A DNA stretch of 35,578 bases, taken from UBA1206 sp045643125 (GTDB taxonomy: Bacteria > Bacillota > Clostridia > Oscillospirales > CAG-382). The DNA lies in the NCBI GenBank assembly GCA_045643125.1, contig JAZUKE010000021.1, forward strand, positions 1-35,578, in the 5' to 3' direction. Both the position numbers and the translations under genes were made by a program. Shown here in pieces: positions 9,287 through 15,574 of this stretch. How positions within the stretch are numbered: the first letter of the stretch is position 1; every line of letters starts with the position of its first letter. Under the pieces are notes generated by a model. That model was not told the origin of the DNA and did no database searches. It saw only the letters and a list, made by a program, of their open reading frames with translations.

Positions 9287-9830
9287 AAATAAAGCCCTCC
9301 TTTTCAAGTTTTGATTTCAAAGATTGTTTTGCCCGATGAAGGAGATTGTTGACTTGACTTTCATTCTTTTTGAGTATCACCGCGGCTTCCTTGTTTGAAA
9401 ATTCCTCAAAATACACGAGCCAAAGGATGTTTCTGTAATCGGCGGAAAGCTCGGAAAGCGCCTTGTGAACGGTCAGCTTCCGTTCTTCCTTTATGTAGGA
9501 CTGCTCAAGGCTTTCTTCCTCGCTCAGATATTCCTCCATATCTTCGATCGGAGTATCGAGCGTTTTTGAATTATGCCTTACGTAATCAACAGCCACGTTA
9601 CGTCCTATCGCATACAGAAACGACTTGAACGTGCTTTTGCCCGAGAATTTCGGCTTCTTGGTTATCAGCCGAAAGAAGGTATCTTCCGTCAGTTCTTCCG
9701 CAATGAATATATTGCTTACGTAACCGTTAAGATAAAGAATGAGACCGTCTTTGTAGGAATCGATGATCTCAGCCATTCCTTGGTCATCTCCGTCAAGAAA
9801 ACGGCGGTAGCTACTTTCACCGTTGTCCAT
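9273..9830 (-). CDS. ECF-type RNA polymerase sigma factor
   Basis: A 185-residue sigma-70 family factor of the extracytoplasmic-function type. Region 2 spans about residues 22-90, including AEELTEDTFFRLI and FKSFLYAIGRNVAVDYVR. Region 4 spans about 120-175, with LSADYRNILWLVYFEEFSNKEAA leading into the recognition helix NESQVNNLLHRAKQSL. The two regions are all that ECF factors keep. AAGGAG lies 7 bases before ATG 9830. Its last 14 bases overlap the start of the membrane repeat protein, the usual arrangement for a sigma factor and its regulator. A candidate self-recognised promoter lies just upstream at 9871-9900, which suggests positive autoregulation. The signal sensed is unknown. Confidence 0.93.
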   Translation of the reverse strand: MDNGESSYRRFLDGDDQGMAEIIDSYKDGLILYLNGYVSNIFIAEELTEDTFFRLITKKPKFSGKSTFKSFLYAIGRNVAVDYVRHNSKTLDTPIEDMEEYLSEEESLEQSYIKEERKLTVHKALSELSADYRNILWLVYFEEFSNKEAAVILKKNESQVNNLLHRAKQSLKSKLEKEGFIYEEQ

Positions 9831-9870
9831 TGGCTTTCTCCTTTCCGAAAAGGTTTTTACCCTTTCATCT

Positions 9871-9900
9871 ATTAGTCGTATGAGAGCCGAAAAACTTTCA
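9871..9900 (-). promoter_or_regulatory. Candidate ECF autoregulatory promoter
   Basis: On the minus strand TGAAAG (9900-9895) is followed by a T-rich spacer of 16 bases and CGACTAAT (9878-9871), about 40 bases before the sigma start codon. This resembles the TGAAAC / CGTC-type promoters used by many Firmicute ECF factors and not a sigma-A promoter. Assignment is by similarity only. Confidence 0.55.
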
Positions 9901-9948
9901 CCCGTTTTTTGAAATTTACGGTGTTTTAACCTTAAAATAACGGCAAAA

Positions 9949-9983
9949 AAATTATTTCACGCATTTTCTGCGTGAAATAATTT
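9949..9983 (-). terminator. Terminator of the FAD oxidoreductase gene
   Basis: A perfect 15-bp stem, AAATTATTTCACGCA with its complement, and a 5-base loop are followed on the minus strand by a run of seven T. A near copy of the palindrome lies upstream of the same gene at 11478-11505. Confidence 0.85.
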
Positions 9984-9985
9984 CC

Positions 9986-10020
9986 TTACTTCTTCACTAT
10001 TACTTCTTACTTCTTACTTC
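9986..10020 (+). repeat. Five tandem TTACTTC heptamers
   Basis: TTACTTC, TTCACTA, then three TTACTTC: 35 bases, again five units with one variant. It is preceded by the GCGTGAAATAAT arm of the palindrome at 9949-9983 and followed by the hairpin GGGGAC-GCC-GTCCCC at 10023-10037. Confidence 0.85.
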
Positions 10021-10042
10021 AAGGGGACGCCGTCCCCTACTA

Positions 10043-11434
10043 TTACGCTTGCGGCTTGAAGTCCGCGCCCTTGCTTATCATAATCGCTCTGACGTCTTCG
10101 CCTTTTACGTCATAGGACGAAACGCCGTTTTTGAGTGCGAGAGCGGCGCCGATGCCGGACGCTTCGCCGGTGGCACGGCAGCAGGGCTGGATACGGAGCG
10201 ACGCTTCCGCAACGAATTCGCAGCCGACGCATCTTCCCGCAACAAAGAGGTTGGAGAAGTCCTTGACCACAAGGCAGCCGAACGGGATATCGTACCAGGG
10301 CATACCGTCGTTGACAGGCGTTGCGATGGTGCTGCATTTGAGCTGGACGCCGTGAACGTCTATGGGATAGTTGGACTGGCAGATATAGTCGGAGAATTTC
10401 TTGCGCGAAAGCAGGTCTTCCGCGGTGAGGATGTACTTGGTGTCTATGTTGCGGCTCTCGCGGATGCCGACCATAGGCGCGATCTCGGAAATATAGGCGT
10501 TTTCAAAGCCCTTGAAATACTTTTTATAGAATTTGAGCTGACGGTAGATGCGTTCTTTTCCCTCTATCTGCGCTCTGGTGAGGTGCATCGAGTCGGTGCC
10601 GTCAACGTCCTCGAAAAATTCGGGGTTGTTGAACGCGAGCGTGTCCGGTCTGCCGGGAACGGCAAAGACCTGCCAATATGCCTTGTCTTCGGGGAGAAGA
10701 TCGCCTTTTGCGACCGCTTCGATAAACAGATCGCTGAAAACCCAGTCGTCGGTGTTGGTGACGGCGGTATAGACCTTTTCGCCGTCGAAGGACGCCGCCT
10801 TGGTGACGCCGTTCTGCTTTGAATGTTCAAGCATAAATTCGCCGAACGCCTTCTGATCGACGCCGCCGACCGTGTAGCGGAGCGAGATGGGCTGACATTT
10901 GCCCGTTTCGGGGTTGCCTTTGGTGTAAGTGCCGCCCGCAAGAACGGAAACGTCGCCGTCGCCGGTGCAGTCGATGAATTCTTTGCCTTCGATAACGTAC
11001 ATTCCCGATTTGGAAACGGTCACGATGCCCTTTACCGTTCCGTTTTCGGTAATAACGTCGCTGATGAAGTGATAATAAAGGATCTTTACGCCTGCGTCAA
11101 TGCAAAGTCGCTCGGACGCGTAGCGTATGGCAAGCGGATCGAACTGACGTCTGTCGGGATAAAGTCCGTCCTGCTCGTCGAGCTTGGCGTTAAGGAGCGG
11201 CGTGATGTAGGAACACTGGGGATCGCCGTTGACGTGCATATGCATAAGCGGCGTGACAAGACCGTTGCCGGCAGATCCGCTGAGCGAGCCGAACTGCTCG
11301 ATGATTATGACGGAGCAGCCTTCGTTTGCCGCGGCAACAGCCGCGTGAACGCCTGCCGTTCCTCCTCCGCAGACGACAACGTCGGCGGAAAAGCGCGTTT
11401 CGACCTTTTTTTCGGGCAAAGTGTAAGTTTTCAT
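10043..11434 (-). CDS. FAD-dependent oxidoreductase
   Basis: A 463-residue flavoprotein of the FAD-dependent oxidoreductase type (PF12831-like). The N-terminal Rossmann motif VVVCGGGTAGVHAA binds FAD, IIEQFGS follows at the end of the second strand, and CTGDGD is the second FAD contact. A C-terminal segment with FVAGRCVGCEF and AEASLRIQP completes the family pattern. Members are often annotated only generically, some acting near sugar or aromatic degradation. ATG 11434 is chosen because AAGGAAG stands 7 bases upstream; an in-frame start at 11491 would begin inside the palindrome and lacks such a site. It is a single-gene unit bounded by two copies of the ATTATTTCACGCA palindrome. The substrate cannot be inferred. 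Confidence 0.88.
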   Translation of the reverse strand: MKTYTLPEKKVETRFSADVVVCGGGTAGVHAAVAAANEGCSVIIIEQFGSLSGSAGNGLVTPLMHMHVNGDPQCSYITPLLNAKLDEQDGLYPDRRQFDPLAIRYASERLCIDAGVKILYYHFISDVITENGTVKGIVTVSKSGMYVIEGKEFIDCTGDGDVSVLAGGTYTKGNPETGKCQPISLRYTVGGVDQKAFGEFMLEHSKQNGVTKAASFDGEKVYTAVTNTDDWVFSDLFIEAVAKGDLLPEDKAYWQVFAVPGRPDTLAFNNPEFFEDVDGTDSMHLTRAQIEGKERIYRQLKFYKKYFKGFENAYISEIAPMVGIRESRNIDTKYILTAEDLLSRKKFSDYICQSNYPIDVHGVQLKCSTIATPVNDGMPWYDIPFGCLVVKDFSNLFVAGRCVGCEFVAEASLRIQPCCRATGEASGIGAALALKNGVSSYDVKGEDVRAIMISKGADFKPQA

Positions 11435-11477
11435 AATACAACTTCCTTTCGAGCCAAGCTGTTTATTTATAGAAGAA

Positions 11478-11505
11478 ATTATTTCACGCATCTGCGTGAA
11501 ATAAT
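11478..11505. repeat. ATTATTTCACGCA palindrome, upstream copy
   Basis: Thirteen-base arms ATTATTTCACGCA and TGCGTGAAATAAT around a 2-base loop. It lies 44 bases upstream of the FAD oxidoreductase ATG and borders the hairpin array that starts with ACCTCAA at 11507. Confidence 0.88.
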
Positions 11506-11506
11506 A

Positions 11507-11600
11507 ACCTCAATGTTGCCAAAGGCAATATATCATATCGCGCAGCGATATATCATACGCCGTAAGGCGTATATCATATTGCCTTCAGGCAATATATCAT
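11507..11600 (+). repeat. Hairpin array: ACCTCAA plus four ATATCAT heptamers
   Basis: Heptamers ACCTCAA (11507), ATATCAT (11530), ATATCAT (11550), ATATCAT (11571) and ATATCAT (11594) are separated by four small hairpins of 13-16 bases with loops of 3-4: GTTGCC/GGCAAT, ATCGC/GCGAT, ACGCC/GGCGT and ATTGCC/GGCAAT. A further TCGC/GCGA hairpin trails at 11602-11612. Hairpins differ in sequence while the heptamer is constant. No protein is encoded. Confidence 0.9.
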
Positions 11601-11653
11601 TTCGCGTCAGCGATTTGCGGTGACGTTTGTTCAATATGCGCCGATTCGGTTAT

Positions 11654-11756
11654 AAACGGCTTGAGCCGGATGCAGAATGGGCGAACGGAACCCGAAGCTG
11701 TACAACTGTACTGCGAGCGGTGACATTCGTCCGTTATGCGCCGGCTCAAGCCGTTT
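11654..11756. repeat. Long inverted repeat overlapping the yajC stop
   Basis: AAACGGCTTGAGCCGG (11654-11669) and its exact complement (11741-11756) face each other across about 71 bases. Each arm is itself a small palindrome (CGGCT/AGCCG). The right arm runs into the yajC stop codon at 11755-11757, so the structure may shape the 3' end of that transcript, although no T-run follows. Confidence 0.75.
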
Positions 11757-12072
11757 AGTCGGCTTTCTTTTCGATGGAGCGGACTGCCCAGCGCTGTATC
11801 TGCAGTTTGGTTTTGTCGCCGCTGGTCTCGATGAGGATATTGTCGTCTTTGACGGCTATTACTATGCCGAGGATGCCGCCGAGCGTGGTGATGACGTCGC
11901 CGCGTTCGATGGAGTTACGCATCTGATCGGTTTCTTTCTGCTGCTTTTTCTGAGGACGCCAGAGGAGGAAATAGAAAACGAGGACGAGGACGACGATCAT
12001 ACCGCCGGTCGTTATGAGCGACATAGTGGCATCGGGCTGAGCGTCCTCCAAAAGGTTGATAATATTCGGCAT
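11755..12072 (-). CDS. yajC: Preprotein translocase subunit YajC
   Basis: A 105-residue small membrane protein of the YajC family, an accessory of the Sec translocon. One membrane segment (about 20-40, ending FYFLLWRPQ) is followed by the characteristic KKQQKE stretch and a soluble domain with IERGDVITTLGGILGIV. Length fits the family (about 85-115). GAAAGGAAC lies upstream of ATG 12072. It is 15 bases downstream of ymdB, so probably the last gene of rny-ymdB-yajC; the three genes have no strict shared function. Confidence 0.93.
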   Translation of the reverse strand: MPNIINLLEDAQPDATMSLITTGGMIVVLVLVFYFLLWRPQKKQQKETDQMRNSIERGDVITTLGGILGIVIAVKDDNILIETSGDKTKLQIQRWAVRSIEKKAD

Positions 12073-12087
12073 AATTTTGTTCCTTTC

Positions 12088-12882
12088 TTATAATCTTTTG
12101 ATTCTTTCGACGCTGACGCATCGTTTCGACACGGTGTCGTATCTGAAAACCGCGCCGTTTATTTCGGCATTGCCTTCGGCACGGCGGTTGAAGCGCTGAC
12201 TTGTGCCCGTCACGAAACGGTTTATCACTCCGTCGGACACTACGCCGAGGATGGTGTTTTTGCTTACGCCGCACATTCCGATATCGGTGATGTATCCCGT
12301 TCCGTTCGGAAGGATCTGCTCGTCGGCAGTCGGAACGTGGGTGTGAGTGCCGAAAACGCAGCTTATCCTGCCGTCAAAATACTGTGCAAAGGCGATCTTT
12401 TCGCTCGTCGCTTCGGCGTGGATATCGCAGAACGCGATATCGTACTTCCCGCTTTCTTCTTTGAGTATGCGCTCCGCGCAGACGAACGGGTTATCGCACG
12501 GGTTCATAAAGACCTGTCCCGACACGTTCATCACGAGGACGCGGAAAGCACCGGTTTCAACAACGGTGTGACCGCTGCCGGGGCAGAGCGGCTGAAAATT
12601 CGCCGGTCGGAGAAGACGGCGGTCGTCGTCGAGACGGTCGTATATTTCGTGGTGATTGACGGTGTGGTTGCCGCCGGTTATCACGTCGGCGCCCGAATAT
12701 ATGAGCGAATCAGCCGAAAACACGTCGAGTCCGTTGGAATCCGACGCATTTTCGCCGTTCACGACGGTGAAGTCGGCTGCGTACTCTTTTTTGAGCTTCG
12801 GGAGGTATTCCGCGACGCGTTCAACTCCCTTTTTGCCGACAACATCGCCGAGGGCAAGAAGTGTAAAAACGTTATTTTGCAT
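12088..12882 (-). CDS. ymdB: YmdB-family metallophosphoesterase
   Basis: A 264-residue phosphoesterase of the YmdB/TIGR00282 family. Metal-binding motifs appear in order: LGDVVG (Asp13), NGENAS, GGNHTVNH, DIHAEATSEK and FGTHTHVPTAD. Family members hydrolyse 2',3'-cyclic nucleotides and affect biofilm and sporulation decisions in Bacillus. ATG 12882 overlaps the end of rny by 11 bases; the in-frame TTG at 12888 gives two more residues and is less likely. The rny-ymdB pairing is conserved in Firmicutes. Confidence 0.94.
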   Translation of the reverse strand: MQNNVFTLLALGDVVGKKGVERVAEYLPKLKKEYAADFTVVNGENASDSNGLDVFSADSLIYSGADVITGGNHTVNHHEIYDRLDDDRRLLRPANFQPLCPGSGHTVVETGAFRVLVMNVSGQVFMNPCDNPFVCAERILKEESGKYDIAFCDIHAEATSEKIAFAQYFDGRISCVFGTHTHVPTADEQILPNGTGYITDIGMCGVSKNTILGVVSDGVINRFVTGTSQRFNRRAEGNAEINGAVFRYDTVSKRCVSVERIKRL

Positions 12883-14425
12883 AGTCAACGGCGCGTGTTT
12901 CGCGCACTATGTTGATCTTGATCTGTCCGGGATATTCAAGCTCGGATTCGATCTTCTTGGAAATATCCTTTGCAAGGAAGAGCATCTTTTCGTCGGAAAC
13001 TTCCTCGGGCTTGACCATTATGCGGACTTCTCTGCCTGCCTGGATAGCGAAGGATTTTTCGATACCGTCGAAAGAGTTTGCGATCTCTTCGAGCTTCTGC
13101 AGACGTTTGATGTAGTTTTCGAGATTTTCGCGGCGAGCGCCCGGACGTGCCGCGGAGATGGCGTCGGCAGCCTGGACGATGACGGCGATATAGGTCGAAG
13201 GCTCGACGTCGCCGTGGTGCGATTCGATAGCGTGGATGACTTCTTTGTGTTCCTTGTACTTTTTGGCGATGTCAACGCCGATGGCGACGTGGCTTCCGTC
13301 CACTTCGTGCGTCATAGCCTTGCCGATATCGTGGAGAAGACCTGCACGGCGGGCGATAGTGGCGTCAAGCCCGAGCTCGCTTGCGATCATACCTGCGATA
13401 TGAGCGACTTCGACGGAATGTTTGAGTACGTTCTGACCGTAGGAAGTACGGAATTTGAGTCTGCCGAGGAGCTTGACGAGTTCGGGATTGAGTCCGTGCA
13501 CGCCTGCGGCAAAGGTAGCCTGTTCGCCTTCGCGCTTGATGACGGCTTCGACTTCTTTCTTGGATTTTTCGACCATTTCTTCGATTCTCGAAGGATGGAT
13601 GCGTCCGTCGGAAATGAGTTTTTCAAGAGTGAGACGGGCGACCTCGCGGCGAACGGGATCGAAGGTGGAAATGGTGATGGCTTCGGGTGTATCGTCAATG
13701 ATAAGGTCAACGCCGGTGAGAGTTTCGATAGAGCGGATGTTTCTGCCTTCGCGTCCTATGATACGTCCCTTCATTTCGTCGTTGGGAAGGTCAACCACCG
13801 ATACGGTAGCTTCCGCGACGCTGTCGGACGCGCATCTCTGGATCGCAAGGGTGATTATTTTCTTGGCGGTCTCTTCTGCGTTTTCCTTATACTCTTTTTC
13901 GATTTCGATAAGTTTCTGCGCCATTTCGTGACGGGATTCGTCCTCGACACGTTTGAGAATGACGTCTTTTGCTTCTTCCGGGGTGAAATTGGAGATCTTC
14001 TGGAGTTCGTCGAGCTGCTGCTGTTTGATCTCCTCGATCTTTTCGGTAAGGGCTTCGTTTTCCTTGATCTTGTTGTTCAGCTTTTCTTCCTTTTTGTCAA
14101 GGGATTCGATCTTGTTGTCGAGGTGTTCTTCTTTCTGAAGCACACGCTTTTCAAGACGCTGAACGTCGTTTCTTCTTTCTTTAAGCTCTTTTTCGGTTTC
14201 ATTCTTGATGCGGAGAGCTTCTTCCTTTGCTTCAAGAGCTGCTTCTTTCTTTTTCGTTTCGGCGATCTTGATCGCTTCCTGCTTGATGCGTTCTGCTTCT
14301 ACTTCGGCGTTTTTGACCTTTCCGCTGTCGTCCTTGATCTTTTTCTTGTGACCGAAGACAAAGCCCGCAAAGCCCGCTGCCGCAGCCGCGACAACGACGA
14401 TGATGATCCATACTACGGGATCCAT
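12872..14425 (-). CDS. rny: Ribonuclease Y
   Basis: A 517-residue endoribonuclease that starts mRNA decay in Firmicutes. An N-terminal membrane helix (about 5-25) is followed by a long charged coiled coil to about residue 200. A KH RNA-binding domain then carries GRIIGREGRNIRS, and the HD metal-dependent catalytic domain has its His365-Asp366 pair in LLHDIGKA. Length matches the family (about 520). AAAGGAGG stands 7 bases before ATG 14425; a longer in-frame start at 14479 would run over this site. A consensus-like promoter lies upstream at 14558-14586. Confidence 0.97.
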   Translation of the reverse strand: MDPVVWIIIVVVAAAAAGFAGFVFGHKKKIKDDSGKVKNAEVEAERIKQEAIKIAETKKKEAALEAKEEALRIKNETEKELKERRNDVQRLEKRVLQKEEHLDNKIESLDKKEEKLNNKIKENEALTEKIEEIKQQQLDELQKISNFTPEEAKDVILKRVEDESRHEMAQKLIEIEKEYKENAEETAKKIITLAIQRCASDSVAEATVSVVDLPNDEMKGRIIGREGRNIRSIETLTGVDLIIDDTPEAITISTFDPVRREVARLTLEKLISDGRIHPSRIEEMVEKSKKEVEAVIKREGEQATFAAGVHGLNPELVKLLGRLKFRTSYGQNVLKHSVEVAHIAGMIASELGLDATIARRAGLLHDIGKAMTHEVDGSHVAIGVDIAKKYKEHKEVIHAIESHHGDVEPSTYIAVIVQAADAISAARPGARRENLENYIKRLQKLEEIANSFDGIEKSFAIQAGREVRIMVKPEEVSDEKMLFLAKDISKKIESELEYPGQIKINIVRETRAVDYAK

Positions 14426-14557
14426 TGGTATACCTCCTTTATATTTAAGGATGCTTTCCTTTTTATCTGACGGGCGCACAGTTTATTGCCTGAATATGGG
14501 AATATATGTAAATCGTGCCCGATGCGTCATTAAAAAGTAAACATTCCAAGACAAGTT

Positions 14558-14586
14558 ATTATACTACCGTTGTTTTGATATGTAAA
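14558..14586 (-). promoter_or_regulatory. Sigma-A promoter of rny-ymdB-yajC
   Basis: On the minus strand TTTACA (14586-14581), a 17-base spacer and TATAAT (14563-14558). The untranslated leader would be about 125 bases. Confidence 0.75.
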
Positions 14587-14616
14587 GTGGGTTTGAAGAA
14601 AAAGAAATAAATTTAC

Positions 14617-14637
14617 AATTTGAGTTTTCAGTTTTCA
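14617..14637 (+). repeat. Heptamer trio AATTTGA-GTTTTCA-GTTTTCA
   Basis: Two heptamer types seen elsewhere as separate arrays occur here back to back. Together with the inverted run at 14817-14851 they enclose the hairpin array at 14668-14764. Confidence 0.7.
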
Positions 14638-14667
14638 GAAATTTCGCGTGAAAACGTGAAAATAATT

Positions 14668-14764
14668 ACCTCAACGTGCGCAGCACATTTCACATTGCTT
14701 CGGCGATATTTAACAATCTGCGAAGCAGATTATTTCACATTTGCCCGGAGGGCAAATATTTCAC
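14668..14764 (+). repeat. Hairpin array: ACCTCAA plus four ATTTCAC-type heptamers
   Basis: Heptamers ACCTCAA (14668), ATTTCAC (14687), ATTTAAC (14708), ATTTCAC (14732) and ATTTCAC (14758) alternate with four hairpins: GTGC/GCAC, ATTGC/GCGAT, AATCTGC/GCAGATT and ATTTGCCC/GGGCAAAT. The plan is the same as at 11507-11600 with another heptamer. The spacer 14480-14909 holds no gene. Confidence 0.9.
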
Positions 14765-14816
14765 TTTGCGCATACGAGTACGCGCCGTTACAAACAAAAT
14801 TTCCCGGTGCTTTTTC

Positions 14817-14851
14817 TGAAAGCTGAAAACTGAAAACTGAAAACTGAAAAC
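14817..14851 (-). repeat. Five tandem GTTTTCA heptamers, inverted
   Basis: TGAAAGC followed by four TGAAAAC on the plus strand, 35 bases. On the minus strand it follows the terminator at 14870-14904, just as the copy at 7372 follows its terminator. Confidence 0.9.
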
Positions 14852-14869
14852 TTTTCCTCTCCCTCATTC

Positions 14870-14904
14870 AAAAAAGGATTTCCGGCGTTCGGAAATCCTT
14901 TTTT
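14870..14904 (-). terminator. Terminator after the lipoprotein gene
   Basis: AAAAAAGGATTTCCG pairs exactly with CGGAAATCCTTTTTT around a GCGTT loop, 5 bases beyond the lipoprotein stop. It is symmetrical enough to work in both directions. Confidence 0.92.
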
Positions 14905-14909
14905 ACGCT

Positions 14910-15527
14910 TTATTTTATTTTCACGTCTGTTCCGGCGAAGGAGAAGACTTCTTCTATCGCTTCTTTGTCCGTGCCGTCGGCGAAGAACGGGGACGCCGTT
15001 ATCCGAACGACGTCGTTTTTGCTTTCGGAGACGTTCACAAGCAGGCTGATATTGTCGTAAACGTATATGTAATTCTTCTCTTCCTTCTGCGTACTGCACG
15101 CAAAAGTAACATTACTTGTGATGGCGGCGGAAAACGCAACGTGTCCCGTAGATTTACGGGCGTTCACCGCCGAAACGAGGGAGCTTGCGATATTCAGTGA
15201 ATCACGCAGCTCTTTCGTAAGTTTGAAATAATCGGCACGTTCCGACATAAAACCGAATACGGAAGAATTGTTTATCGTCATTTCATAGACGGCGACCGGA
15301 TGCGTGAAGTCGGTGTCTTTGACAAGGGAACGGAGTGCGTCGTTTTCCTCGTTGGAGCCGTAAAGGGCGAAATATTCGTCGTTTTTCAGCTTAGTGCTTA
15401 CAAGCTCAAGGGTTTTGACGATATATTCGTCAACGTCGCCGTTTTTTATGCCGGAAGAGCAGGAAACGAGAAGCGACACGGCAAAGGAAAAGATGATAAC
15501 GAGAGATATGATTTTTTTCATTTTCAT
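14910..15527 (-). CDS. Small lipoprotein of unknown function
   Basis: A 205-residue protein with a lipoprotein signal: two basic N-terminal stretches, a hydrophobic core and the lipobox LVSC, cut before Cys at about residue 22. The mature part is mixed alpha/beta with no motif I recognise; it resembles in size the small DUF4358-like lipoproteins of Clostridia, but I cannot assign a family. GAGGAGG stands 5 bases before ATG 15527, and a second ATG at 15521 is equally possible. It follows clpX by 43 bases with no terminator between, so it may be read through from tig-clpP-clpX, and it ends in a strong terminator. Confidence 0.8.
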   Translation of the reverse strand: MKMKKIISLVIIFSFAVSLLVSCSSGIKNGDVDEYIVKTLELVSTKLKNDEYFALYGSNEENDALRSLVKDTDFTHPVAVYEMTINNSSVFGFMSERADYFKLTKELRDSLNIASSLVSAVNARKSTGHVAFSAAITSNVTFACSTQKEEKNYIYVYDNISLLVNVSESKNDVVRITASPFFADGTDKEAIEEVFSFAGTDVKIK

Positions 15528-15539
15528 TTTTACCTCCTC

Positions 15540-15574
15540 AATTTGCCATTTGAAATTTTTAATTTGTAATTTAC
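15540..15574 (-). repeat. Five AATTTGN-type heptamers at the clpX stop
   Basis: AATTTGC, CATTTGA, AATTTTT, AATTTGT and AATTTAC on the plus strand. The last, decayed unit contains the clpX stop codon. The other end abuts the GAGGAGG ribosome binding site of the lipoprotein gene. Confidence 0.75.

Noticed and set aside
11507..11600. CRISPR array
   Set aside because: Regular spacing suggested it, but the constant unit is only 7 bases, the intervening segments are self-complementary hairpins of 11-19 bases, and no cas gene is present.
12656..14470. Very long open frame (about 600 codons) on the plus strand opposite rny
   Set aside because: It is antisense to a clearly conserved RNase Y gene, has no ribosome binding site, and its composition (many Phe, Asp, Ser) mirrors the GAA/GAG/AAG-rich codons of the other strand.
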